Below, piece by piece: positions 1-6,375 of a stretch of 7,519 nt of DNA. A program made the translations under genes and the position numbers. The notes under the pieces were generated by a model. That model was given only the letters and a program-made list of their open reading frames with translations. It had not been told where the DNA came from and made no database searches. The stretch's first letter is position 1. Every line of letters begins with the position of its first letter. Origin of the DNA: PVC group bacterium. Lineage in GTDB: Bacteria > Verrucomicrobiota > Kiritimatiellia > SS1-B-03-39 > UBA6053. The DNA lies in NCBI GenBank assembly GCA_003565035.1, contig PXDP01000147.1, positions 1 through 7,519 on the forward strand, given 5' to 3'.

Positions 1-953
1 AGCTCACCCACCTCATCATCGACCGCAATGCCGCCGATCACAGCCTCTACATCGAAGAATCCTTCACCATCCCCACCCTCACCCCCTATCTCCGGCCCCA
101 TGGGCTGATTTTCAAAATCGAAGACCGGCCCGTCCGCCTCACCCGCGCCGAAATCCGCCGCGACATGGACTTCTGGGACTGGTACATCCAGACCCTCCTC
201 GAAACCCACCTCCCCCCTGAACAGCGGAGTCAGCGCTTCCAGGCCGATGCCATGGCCCGCCGCACCTTCAGTAAACTCCGCACCGCCCAGGCCGGTCACT
301 ACCACGACCTCGGCTACCCCCGCGAAGCCGAACGCGCCTTCCGGCAGGCCCAAAGCCTTTATCCGGCCAACCCCGAAACCGCCTTCCGTTTCGCCGAACT
401 CCCCTTAAGTCTGCAACAATTCGAAGCCGCCGAAGAGATCATCAACACCTTCGCCCCCCACGATCCGCTGCACGCGCAACTCCCCGTCTTTCACCGGCAG
501 GTCGCGCAACTCCGCGACCTCAACCGCCGCCGCCTCCAGGCCGAACAGGACTGGGACCTCGCCCCCGGCGTCAACCTCGCCCTTCAGCTCACCCAATTCT
601 ACGGACTCCTCGGCATGGACGAACACATGGAGGACGCCGCCCGAATCCTCCTCAACCTCCCGGTCATCCGCGAAGAATTCTATCCCCCGCTCGCCGATTT
701 TCTCCGCCGCCAGGAACACCGCGAACTCTATCAGCAAACCCTCGAAGTCTGGAGCGAACGCTATCCCCAAAGCATCACCCCGCTCCTCGACCTCGCCGCC
801 ATCGCCCTCTCCGACCGCGAAACCCGCCGCTTCTACGAACGGCTCGACCGCGCCCTCGCCCTTGATCCCCCCGCCGTCCGCGCCCGCCTGCAAAGCGATC
901 CCCGCTTCCTCGACATCCGTCACTGGACCGGATTTCAGGAGCGCATCCGCTGA
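1..953 (+). CDS. 3' end of a probable DUF2723-type membrane protein with a TPR-like soluble tail (5' truncated by window)
   Basis: The frame is open from the left edge (first whole codon at base 3) to a TGA at 951-953, giving 316 visible residues; the ATG at 165 is internal, because coding-like sequence continues upstream of it. The first ~40 residues contain YIEESFTIP and PYLRPHGLIFKIE. These resemble the stretch after the last membrane segment in DUF2723 proteins, a family related to eukaryotic TMEM260 O-mannosyltransferase. This assignment is by recollected motif only. Next come a D-FWDWY segment and ARRTFSKLRTAQAGHYHDLGYPREAERAFRQA, a helix-turn-helix pair with TPR spacing, followed by more alpha-helical repeat-like sequence to the end. 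No membrane segment lies in the visible part, so this is the soluble C-terminal tail. The end overlaps the convergent rsmE gene by 19 bp. An unrelated TPR protein is the main alternative. Confidence 0.6.
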   Translation, partial: LTHLIIDRNAADHSLYIEESFTIPTLTPYLRPHGLIFKIEDRPVRLTRAEIRRDMDFWDWYIQTLLETHLPPEQRSQRFQADAMARRTFSKLRTAQAGHYHDLGYPREAERAFRQAQSLYPANPETAFRFAELPLSLQQFEAAEEIINTFAPHDPLHAQLPVFHRQVAQLRDLNRRRLQAEQDWDLAPGVNLALQLTQFYGLLGMDEHMEDAARILLNLPVIREEFYPPLADFLRRQEHRELYQQTLEVWSERYPQSITPLLDLAAIALSDRETRRFYERLDRALALDPPAVRARLQSDPRFLDIRHWTGFQERIR

Positions 954-1699
954 TGCCCGCTGCCATTCCCCCCCAGCCGTAATACCGCCGCCGTGGCCAG
1001 TACCGCCGTTTCAGCGCGAAGAATACGGGGCCCCAAACTCACAGGAATCACGCCCCTTTCCTTCAAAAGCAGGTATTCCCGTTCAGAAAAATCCCCTTCA
1101 GGTCCGATCCACACCGCAATGCCCCCATCCGCTCCCCCATGCCAGGCCTCTGACAGCTCTACCGGAGATCCCTCCAGCGAAGCCGCCAGCCGGGTGACCG
1201 CTTTCCCGGACGCTTCCAGCGAGGCCTCCAGCGAAAACAGGACCTCCAGTTCCGGCAGCCAGGGATTGCCACACTGCTTCAGCGCCTGAACCAGTTTATC
1301 CCGCCACCGCAGGCATTTCTCCCCAACCCGCTCTTTTTTCAGCTCAGCCACCGCATGATCACACTGCAGCCACACCAGCCGGTTCACGCCCAGTTCGCCG
1401 GCATAGCGAAGAACCTCATCCCAGGCGGCCTGCTTTAAGCCACCGACATAAAGCGAGAGTTCCGGCGTGGGCCGCTCGGCCGTCTCAACCCGGAAAATCT
1501 CCACCTCAACCGATTTTTTCTCCCCGCCGCTTATCCGGCCCCAGGCACGCAGACCTTTGCCGTTCAACACCATAACCTCTGACCCGATGCCGGCACGGCG
1601 CACCTGGGCAAGATGCCGGCTTTCCTCCGGCGACAGACGCAGCACCCCCGGTTCCAGGCGCTCCACATCCGCAAAACACCGGAAATCCGGAAGCTCCAT
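935..1699 (-). CDS. rsmE: 16S rRNA (uracil(1498)-N(3))-methyltransferase RsmE
   Basis: This 254-residue protein has the usual RsmE length and architecture. An N-terminal PUA-like RNA-binding part (about residues 1-75, with EESRHLAQVRR at 26-35) precedes a SPOUT methyltransferase domain. The SAM-binding trefoil-knot motifs are clear: IGPEGDFSERE at 198-208 and SLGPRILRAETA at 221-232. The family methylates N3 of U1498 in 16S rRNA, in the cytoplasm, using S-adenosylmethionine. The ATG at 1699 lies 2 bp after the dnaJ stop. An AAAGG sequence 6 bases before it, inside the end of dnaJ, can serve as ribosome binding site, so it is probably translated as the third gene of the grpE-dnaJ operon. A dnaJ-rsmE link is common in other bacteria, often with prmA between them, which is absent here. 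The last residues (GNGSGHQRMRS) are poorly conserved-looking and overlap the convergent gene on the other strand. Confidence 0.95.
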   Translation of the reverse strand: MELPDFRCFADVERLEPGVLRLSPEESRHLAQVRRAGIGSEVMVLNGKGLRAWGRISGGEKKSVEVEIFRVETAERPTPELSLYVGGLKQAAWDEVLRYAGELGVNRLVWLQCDHAVAELKKERVGEKCLRWRDKLVQALKQCGNPWLPELEVLFSLEASLEASGKAVTRLAASLEGSPVELSEAWHGGADGGIAVWIGPEGDFSEREYLLLKERGVIPVSLGPRILRAETAVLATAAVLRLGGNGSGHQRMRS

Positions 1700-1701
1700 G
1701 T

Positions 1702-2901
1702 TCAGCCTTTCGATTCAGAGAGCTTACTCAGCTCATCCCGACGGCGGGCGAACTCGTCCATATTCTTTTGGAACTTCTTTTCTTCCGGTTGCAAGTCATC
1801 GGAAAGCATCGCGCCAAGCTGCTCGATGAGTTTTTTCACTTTCCCCCCGAATTTTGAAGGGGTTTCCACCTGCACACGGATATGCAGATCGCCGTTCCCG
1901 TATCCCCGGGGATCTTTCACGCCCTTGTTGCGCAGCCGCAGCATACGGCCGGACTGAGTTCCAGCGGGGATCTTGATCCGGGAAGAGCCCTCGAGCGTTG
2001 GAACCGTCACTTCCCCGCCCAGCGACGCAATCGAAAGCGGCACCGGAACCGTAATCAGCAGATCCAAATCATGCCGTTCAAAGAGCGGATGCGCTTTGAC
2101 ATGAATAATCACATAGAGATCCCCGGCCGGACCGCCGCGGGTGCCGCCCGTGCCTTTGCCCTGCACCCGCAAACGCGAGCCGGTCTCCACGCCCGGAGGA
2201 ATTCGGAGCGTAATGGAGCGCTTGCCCTGCATCTGACCGCTCCCCCGGCATTTTTTGCAGGGATTTTTGATGCGCTTGCCGGTGCCGCCGCAGTCCGGAC
2301 AGGTCTGCCGTACCTGGAAAAAGCCCTGGGACATAATCACTTCACCCTGCCCGCGGCAGGTGGGACAGGTTTCGACACTGCTGCCCGGCTCGGCACCGGT
2401 GCCGCCGCAGGCATCGCATTCCACCTGCACATTAAACGACAACTCACGGCGGGAGCCGAACACCGCCTCCTCAAAATCAATTTCAAGATCAAAGCGCAGA
2501 TCCGAACCCCGGTTCGCATCCCGCGAGCCCCGTCCGCCTCCGCCGCCACCGAAAAAGTTGTCAAAGATGGAGCCGCCGCCCCCCCCGCCGCCGAACGCAC
2601 CCATAAACGTGCGCAAAGCCTCTTCCAGGTCCACCCCGCCAAAGCCGCCCGCACCCGCACCGCCCCGTCCGGGACCAAAGGCCGCATGACCAAACTGATC
2701 ATATTTCTGGCGCTTTGTTTCGTCACTGAGAACTTCATACGCCTCGGTGGCTTCTTTGAATTTCTCCTCGGCGGCCGTATCCCCCGGATTTTTATCCGGA
2801 TGATATTTCACCGCCATTTTACGGTAGGCTTTTTTGATTTCGTCTTTGGAGGCTCCTTTTTGAACCCCCAGCACCTCGTAATAATCCGCTTTGGACGCCA
2901 T
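1702..2901 (-). CDS. dnaJ: Chaperone protein DnaJ (Hsp40, type I)
   Basis: This is a 399-residue full-length type I J-protein, the co-chaperone that delivers unfolded substrates to DnaK and stimulates its ATPase. Domains in order: J domain at ~5-72 with the HPD motif at 34-36; glycine/phenylalanine-rich linker at ~75-128, unusually glycine-rich; and four CxxCxGxG zinc-binding repeats at 162-169, 179-186, 201-208 and 215-222, which bind two zinc ions. The C-terminal substrate-binding barrels follow (~225-350), then a charged, helical tail ending in SESKG. The start shares a base with the grpE stop (TAATG), and a GGAGG stands 7 bases before the ATG, so both the start and translational coupling are well supported. 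It is the second gene of grpE-dnaJ-rsmE. dnaK is not adjacent. A run of eight Gs on the coding strand (2579-2586) encodes part of the glycine linker. Confidence 0.98.
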   Translation of the reverse strand: MASKADYYEVLGVQKGASKDEIKKAYRKMAVKYHPDKNPGDTAAEEKFKEATEAYEVLSDETKRQKYDQFGHAAFGPGRGGAGAGGFGGVDLEEALRTFMGAFGGGGGGGSIFDNFFGGGGGGRGSRDANRGSDLRFDLEIDFEEAVFGSRRELSFNVQVECDACGGTGAEPGSSVETCPTCRGQGEVIMSQGFFQVRQTCPDCGGTGKRIKNPCKKCRGSGQMQGKRSITLRIPPGVETGSRLRVQGKGTGGTRGGPAGDLYVIIHVKAHPLFERHDLDLLITVPVPLSIASLGGEVTVPTLEGSSRIKIPAGTQSGRMLRLRNKGVKDPRGYGNGDLHIRVQVETPSKFGGKVKKLIEQLGAMLSDDLQPEEKKFQKNMDEFARRRDELSKLSESKG

Positions 2902-3608
2902 TAGGTTTCCTCCGTTTTCGCTTCGTCTGTCCCGGCTTCGGGCGAGGCCTCCGTCGAAACCTCTTCCGGAACCTCTTCCGCAGGCGCGCCCTGGGAAACC
3001 ACCACCTGACAGGGACGCAGCAGGCGTTCACCCAGTTTATAGCCGCGGCGGGTCATCGCCACCACATGCTCCGCCGGAACATCCGGCGAAGGCACGTGCG
3101 CAATGGCCTCGTGCAGATTGGGGTCAAATTTGGCCTTTTCCGCATCCAGCGAGGTCAAATTGTACTTTCCGAGAATCGACAGCAGTTGCCCCTGAACCAG
3201 AGCAAAGCCCTTGAGAATATCCTCGGCCAAGCCAAGATCCGCGGCGTTTTTCAATCCCAGTTCAAACGAATCCAGCACCGCCAGCAAATCCCCGCAGATA
3301 TGTTCCAGGGAACGGACAGTCCACTCCTCTTTTTCGCGCCGGGTCCGCTTGCGGAAATTTTCAAAATCAGCCCGCAGACGCAGCAACTGCTCCTGCATAT
3401 CTTTGACAGGATCCACCGCTTCGGGCCCGGGTTTCGTCTCCACCGTTTTTTCCGGGTTGGGGGTGTCCCCGGCCTCCTGAGCCGCCTCCACCGCATCAAT
3501 CGCCTCGGCCGCATCGCGCATTTCAGCGGCAGCCTCAGCCGGAGGGACAACCGGATCTACATCGGAGGAATGACTCTCGGGCTCTGCATGTTTCGTTGAT
3601 TCGCTCAT
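2901..3608 (-). CDS. grpE: Nucleotide exchange factor GrpE
   Basis: This 235-residue GrpE releases ADP from DnaK in the cytoplasmic Hsp70 cycle. Residues 1-65 are an acidic, Ala/Glu-rich disordered leader. Residues ~68-105 form the long dimerisation helix with the family signature LLRLRADFENFRKRTRREKEE. A helical region follows, and the C-terminal beta domain has FDPNLHEAI (161-169) and GYKLGERLLRPCQVVVSQG (189-207). An acidic tail of ~28 residues (APAEEVPEE...) extends beyond the usual end. The frame stays open upstream to an ATG at 3716. The start at 3608 is preferred because AGGAG lies 8 bases before it, and because the longer form would add 36 atypical residues encoded across the probable promoter and an inverted repeat. 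It is the first gene of the operon. hrcA, which often precedes grpE, is not here. Confidence 0.96.
   Translation of the reverse strand: MSESTKHAEPESHSSDVDPVVPPAEAAAEMRDAAEAIDAVEAAQEAGDTPNPEKTVETKPGPEAVDPVKDMQEQLLRLRADFENFRKRTRREKEEWTVRSLEHICGDLLAVLDSFELGLKNAADLGLAEDILKGFALVQGQLLSILGKYNLTSLDAEKAKFDPNLHEAIAHVPSPDVPAEHVVAMTRRGYKLGERLLRPCQVVVSQGAPAEEVPEEVSTEASPEAGTDEAKTEET
2909..2913 (-). promoter_or_regulatory. Ribosome binding site of dnaJ
   Basis: GGAGG on the minus strand lies 7 bases before the dnaJ ATG, inside the last codons of grpE. With the TAATG stop-start overlap it argues for coupled translation of grpE and dnaJ. Confidence 0.8.
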
Positions 3609-3616
3609 TAAATAAT

Positions 3617-3621
3617 CTCCT
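3617..3621 (-). promoter_or_regulatory. Ribosome binding site that fixes the grpE start
   Basis: AGGAG on the minus strand lies 8 bases before the ATG at 3608. It selects this start over the in-frame ATG at 3716. Confidence 0.8.
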
Positions 3622-3661
3622 GAAAGTGTTTTGAAGTTCCCCGCCGCCCCATGCGGGAGGA

Positions 3662-3699
3662 ATTTGCGAGCCGGGACGATAACGCCAAACCTCGCAAAT
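3662..3699. promoter_or_regulatory. Inverted repeat ATTTGCGAG-N20-CTCGCAAAT upstream of grpE, candidate operator
   Basis: The 9-bp arms (3662-3670 and 3691-3699) are perfectly complementary and separated by 20 bp. One arm lies between the -35 and -10 boxes of the proposed grpE promoter, and the other falls near the expected transcription start, which suits a repressor site. The 9-bp arm length recalls the HrcA-bound CIRCE element (TTAGCACTC-N9-GAGTGCTAA), but sequence and spacing differ, so it cannot be called CIRCE. A weak RNA hairpin in the 5' leader is the alternative. Confidence 0.45.
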
Positions 3700-3704
3700 G
3701 GCAA
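3676..3704 (-). promoter_or_regulatory. Candidate promoter of grpE-dnaJ-rsmE
   Basis: On the minus strand, TTGCCA (3704-3699) and TATCGT (3681-3676) are 17 bp apart and match the housekeeping sigma consensus at 5 of 6 and 4 of 6 positions. A transcript would start near 3669 and carry a leader of ~60 bases. A perfect TTGACA at 3721-3716 has no good -10 partner at normal spacing, so it is second choice. No sigma-32-type heat-shock promoter was recognised on this strand. Confidence 0.4.
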
Positions 3705-3719
3705 GAATCGACTCATGTC

Positions 3720-3735
3720 AAAACAGATCTGTTTT
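3720..3735. promoter_or_regulatory. Perfect 16-bp palindrome AAAACAGATCTGTTTT, candidate operator
   Basis: All eight base pairs are symmetric. It lies between the divergent grpE and pterin-reductase promoters, 2 bp upstream of the plus-strand -35 candidate. A dimeric transcription factor is the natural ligand for such a site; which one cannot be told from the sequence. Confidence 0.45.
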
Positions 3736-3737
3736 CA

Positions 3738-3766
3738 TCGACATCACATCAAAACGGGTTTATTCT
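3738..3766 (+). promoter_or_regulatory. Candidate promoter of the folM-like/folB pair
   Basis: TCGACA (3738-3743) and TATTCT (3761-3766) are 17 bp apart and match consensus at 5 of 6 and 4 of 6 positions. Transcription would start near 3773, leaving a leader of ~40 bases before the ATG at 3811. Confidence 0.35.
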
Positions 3767-3810
3767 TCAAGGCGTGTAAGGCTTCCAGACGGCTCACGAT
3801 TGAAGAGCAT

Positions 3811-4557
3811 ATGAACATCAAAGGAAAACGTATTCTTGTTACCGGCGGAGGCGTCCGCATCGGCCGGTCCATTGCCACCACCCTCGCGCAAGCCGGCGCG
3901 GACATCGTCATTCACTACCGTTCCAGCAGTGATGCCGCAGAAGAACTCGCGGAAACCCTTCGCATCTCCGGGGCACGGGCGGACACCGTATGCGGTGATC
4001 TTGCCACCGAAAAAGGGACGGCCTCCATCATGGAACAGGCCCTTCACCACGGTCCACTGGACGGTCTGGTGAATAATGCCGCCGTCTTCAACCGGACCCC
4101 GCTGGCAACCAGCGACCGGGCCGCCTTCCTGGCGGAATTCGGCCCCAATCTTTTCGGACCGCTCGAACTGATCCGTGCCTTTGCCGCACAGCCGCACCTG
4201 GAAAAACATCCAGGTACAATCGTCAACCTGCTTGACCGGCGCATTGCCGCGCACGATGCCGGTGCCGTCCCCTACCACCTTTCCAAAATCGCGCTGGCCG
4301 AGGCCACGCGGCTCGCCGCCCTCGAATTCGCTCCCCGAATCCGTGTCAACGGCGTGGCCCCGGGTGCCATCCTCCCCCCGCCGGAAATCGATGATCCCGA
4401 CTATTTAACCCAACACGGGGGCAACGCCCCCCTGACTCACCGCTGCACCCCGGAGGATATCGCCTCCGCCGTGCTCTTCTTCTTCACCCAGCCCGCTCTC
4501 ACCGGACAAATCCTGTTCGTGGACGCCGGGCAGCATCTCTTAGGAAATGGCGTATGA
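3811..4557 (+). CDS. Pteridine reductase / FolM-like short-chain dehydrogenase
   Basis: This 248-residue Rossmann-fold reductase has TGGGVRIG at 11-18. It fits the TGxxxRxG nucleotide-binding motif that marks PTR1 and FolM among short-chain dehydrogenases and favours NADPH. NNAAVF (88-93) is the second family motif. The usual catalytic serine is replaced by Asp142, 13 residues before Tyr155, with Lys159 following in YHLSK. This Asp-Tyr-Lys set with the same spacing is the PTR1 arrangement. RVNGVAPGAI (178-187) and TGQILFVDAG complete the fold. The expected reaction is NADPH reduction of dihydropterins such as dihydromonapterin, and possibly dihydrofolate, in the cytoplasm. The frame opens at 3631, but the ATG at 3811 starts right at the first beta strand, with GAAGAG just before it. 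The stop overlaps the folB start (ATGA). Substrate remains an inference from motif and neighbour. Confidence 0.85.
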   Translation: MNIKGKRILVTGGGVRIGRSIATTLAQAGADIVIHYRSSSDAAEELAETLRISGARADTVCGDLATEKGTASIMEQALHHGPLDGLVNNAAVFNRTPLATSDRAAFLAEFGPNLFGPLELIRAFAAQPHLEKHPGTIVNLLDRRIAAHDAGAVPYHLSKIALAEATRLAALEFAPRIRVNGVAPGAILPPPEIDDPDYLTQHGGNAPLTHRCTPEDIASAVLFFFTQPALTGQILFVDAGQHLLGNGV

Positions 4558-4913
4558 CCGACCGTATCTTTATCCGCGACCTTGCTCTCCGCTGCATTAT
4601 CGGCATCTACCCCGAAGAACGTGAAAAAATCCAGGACGTCATCCTCAACGTCGAAATGGACGTCGATTCGCATGCGGCCGCCGCCGCCACCGACAACATT
4701 GACGATGCCGTGGATTACAAAACGATCACCAAAAAGCTGATCGCCTTTGTCGAAGACAGCAGCTACAACTTGATAGAAACACTGGCTGAACGCTGCGCGG
4801 AAATCTGCCTCGCCCCCGTAAAAGTCAAACGCGTCATCGTCACCATCGACAAACCCGGGGCTCTCCGCTTCGCCCGCAGCGTCGCAGTACAGGTAACCCG
4901 GGAAAAAGCCTGA
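4554..4913 (+). CDS. folB: Dihydroneopterin aldolase FolB
   Basis: This 119-residue protein has the normal FolB length. The family cleaves 7,8-dihydroneopterin to 6-hydroxymethyl-7,8-dihydropterin and glycolaldehyde in folate synthesis; many members also epimerise at C2'. Visible signatures are GIYPEEREKIQ (17-27), with the active-site Glu22; DAVDYKTI (51-58), with Tyr55; YNLIETLAE (71-79), with the pterin-anchoring Glu75; and KPGALRFA (100-107), with catalytic Lys100. It overlaps the upstream reductase by 4 bp (ATGA), and AGGA lies 8 bases before its ATG, so it is probably translated by coupling. The dihydroneopterin triphosphate epimerase FolX is the close relative to exclude; the complete aldolase residue set favours FolB. 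Only 7 bp separate its stop from that of the convergent sulfatase, leaving no room for an ordinary terminator. Confidence 0.92.
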   Translation: MTDRIFIRDLALRCIIGIYPEEREKIQDVILNVEMDVDSHAAAAATDNIDDAVDYKTITKKLIAFVEDSSYNLIETLAERCAEICLAPVKVKRVIVTIDKPGALRFARSVAVQVTREKA

Positions 4914-4920
4914 GCCGGGA

Positions 4921-6375
4921 TTATGCTCCGTGACGCCGCAGTAATTCGGGAATAGCCCACTCGCGGCCGGTCTTGCGTAAGTGATCCAGATACCGGGGCA
5001 GATCCTCTTTCCGCGCATGGAACGGCCCGCCTTCGCGGATCACCGTCCACAGCGGATCCACATTGCTGCGGGAGCACAGCATTTGCTCCTCCTGCCAGGC
5101 CAGCAGCCTCGCAGCCCCCTCATGACACAGGTCCGGCCGAACCTCCGCCAGATCGGTCTGCTCGTGCGGATCCTCTTCCACATTAAACAGCATTTCTCTC
5201 GGAAACAGATGAAAGCCGTCGTGCAGCGTGCGCATATACAGCCACGGCCCAAAGCGGACCGAACGCTGACACACATGCGCGCACTGTGAAATCACCACCT
5301 GATCCCGGCCGCACTCCCCCTCCCCGCGCAATGCCGCCGCATAGCTGGTCCCGTCCCAGGATTCGGACACATTGAGCCCCAGCATCTCCGCCAACGTCGG
5401 CGCCAAATCCAGCGAATAATGCAGCCCGTGGTTCACCTGACCCGGTTTGACCCCCGGTCCTTTCACAATCATCGGCACCCGGCAGGTGATGTGGTCCGCC
5501 GTGCCGTGTTCGCCGTAAATGCCCAGCTCCCCCATGTTTTCCCCGTGATCCGAAGAAATCATGATCAGCGTGTCTTCGAAGACCCCGGCTTTCTTCAACG
5601 CCGCCACAATCATCCCGATCTGATCATCCACATACCGGATGGCCATATCATAGCCGTCAAACATCCTGCGGAAGTCCCCGTCTGTCCGCAGCGAGCCCGG
5701 ATGCCGGGGATAGGCCGGATCCTCCCGGTCATTCAGCATGTTGATCTCCTGGGCCTTGTGCGGCCCCACCATCTTCAGATGCTCCGCCCGGACCTCCGGG
5801 GTCAGCCATGCCGGAAGCGGTTCCGCCTCAAAGGGATTCTCATACGTCTCCGGCACCCGGTACGGGGTATGCACATCCCAGTAATTCAGATGCAGAAACC
5901 AGCGGTCCTCCTCCGCATGATCCTCCAGCCACTTCATCACCACCGGGGTCACCTCCTCCGCTGATTCCACACCCCCTTTTCCGGTATTGTGAATCTCCTT
6001 GAAGCCCGCAAAAAACTGACGGGCGGAGTGCCGGAATCCAAAAGGACTGATCTGGGCCGTGTGAAATCCCTGAAAAAACAACTGACTCGGCAGCGATTGA
6101 TTGTCCACCCAGTCCCGGAACCCCCGTCCGGGCCCCTGCACAAACAGATCCGCCGCCGTGCCGCCATGCCCCACCACACCGCTGTGAATGCCAAACACCC
6201 CCGTATATAAAGCCGTGCGCGACGGAAGACAGGGCGCATCGCTGGTATAGTAGTTGGTGAAACGGGTACTCTCCGCCGCCAGCGCATCGATATTCGGCGA
6301 GGTGTTCCGGTGATATCCGTAGCACCCCAGATGATCCGGACGAAGCGCATCAAGGTCAATGTATAAAATTCGCAT
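4921..6375 (-). CDS. Sulfatase, formylglycine-dependent (S1-type), without signal peptide
   Basis: This 484-residue alkaline-phosphatase-fold sulfatase has CLPSR at 49-53, within CLPSRTALYTG. It matches the C-x-P-S-R signal in which Cys49 is converted to formylglycine by a maturation enzyme that is not in the window. Metal-binding and catalytic candidates are Asp7 and Asp9 in DLDALRPD, Asp276-His277 in SSDHGENMG, and Lys305 in VKGPG. The family hydrolyses sulfate esters, commonly from sulfated glycans; the substrate is unknown here. The catalytic domain begins at residue 1, so there is no signal peptide and a cytoplasmic enzyme is expected, unlike most glycan sulfatases. An in-frame ATG at 6411 would add 12 residues (MRCFFTSERLLT), which still do not form a signal peptide. 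The start at 6375 sits directly before the first beta strand, with AAAGG 9 bases upstream. It overlaps the upstream regulator gene by 20 bp. A phosphonate or phosphate ester hydrolase of the same fold is possible. Confidence 0.88.
   Translation of the reverse strand: MRILYIDLDALRPDHLGCYGYHRNTSPNIDALAAESTRFTNYYTSDAPCLPSRTALYTGVFGIHSGVVGHGGTAADLFVQGPGRGFRDWVDNQSLPSQLFFQGFHTAQISPFGFRHSARQFFAGFKEIHNTGKGGVESAEEVTPVVMKWLEDHAEEDRWFLHLNYWDVHTPYRVPETYENPFEAEPLPAWLTPEVRAEHLKMVGPHKAQEINMLNDREDPAYPRHPGSLRTDGDFRRMFDGYDMAIRYVDDQIGMIVAALKKAGVFEDTLIMISSDHGENMGELGIYGEHGTADHITCRVPMIVKGPGVKPGQVNHGLHYSLDLAPTLAEMLGLNVSESWDGTSYAAALRGEGECGRDQVVISQCAHVCQRSVRFGPWLYMRTLHDGFHLFPREMLFNVEEDPHEQTDLAEVRPDLCHEGAARLLAWQEEQMLCSRSNVDPLWTVIREGGPFHARKEDLPRYLDHLRKTGREWAIPELLRRHGA

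Noticed and set aside
1882..2904. Long open frame on the plus strand opposite dnaJ
   Set aside because: It lies wholly antisense to an unmistakable dnaJ, has no recognisable domain, and is explained by GC-rich codon use leaving few stops.
3631..3652. Plus-strand TTGAA...CCCCAT resembling a sigma-32 promoter
   Set aside because: It points away from grpE, the spacer of 11 bp is shorter than usual for sigma-32, and it would give the reductase gene a leader of about 150 bases.
3631..3810. 60-residue N-terminal extension of the pterin reductase
   Set aside because: The extension crosses both symmetric elements and both promoter candidates, and short-chain reductases start at the first beta strand, which fits the ATG at 3811.
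4897..4920. CCCGG...CCGGG hairpin at the folB/sulfatase junction as a terminator
   Set aside because: The arms are only 5 bp, the loop is long, and there is no T tract on either side.
5419..5964. Plus-strand open frame inside the sulfatase gene
   Set aside because: It is antisense to clear sulfatase motifs, rich in His, Pro and Arg as expected for a shadow frame, and has no ribosome binding site or family features.
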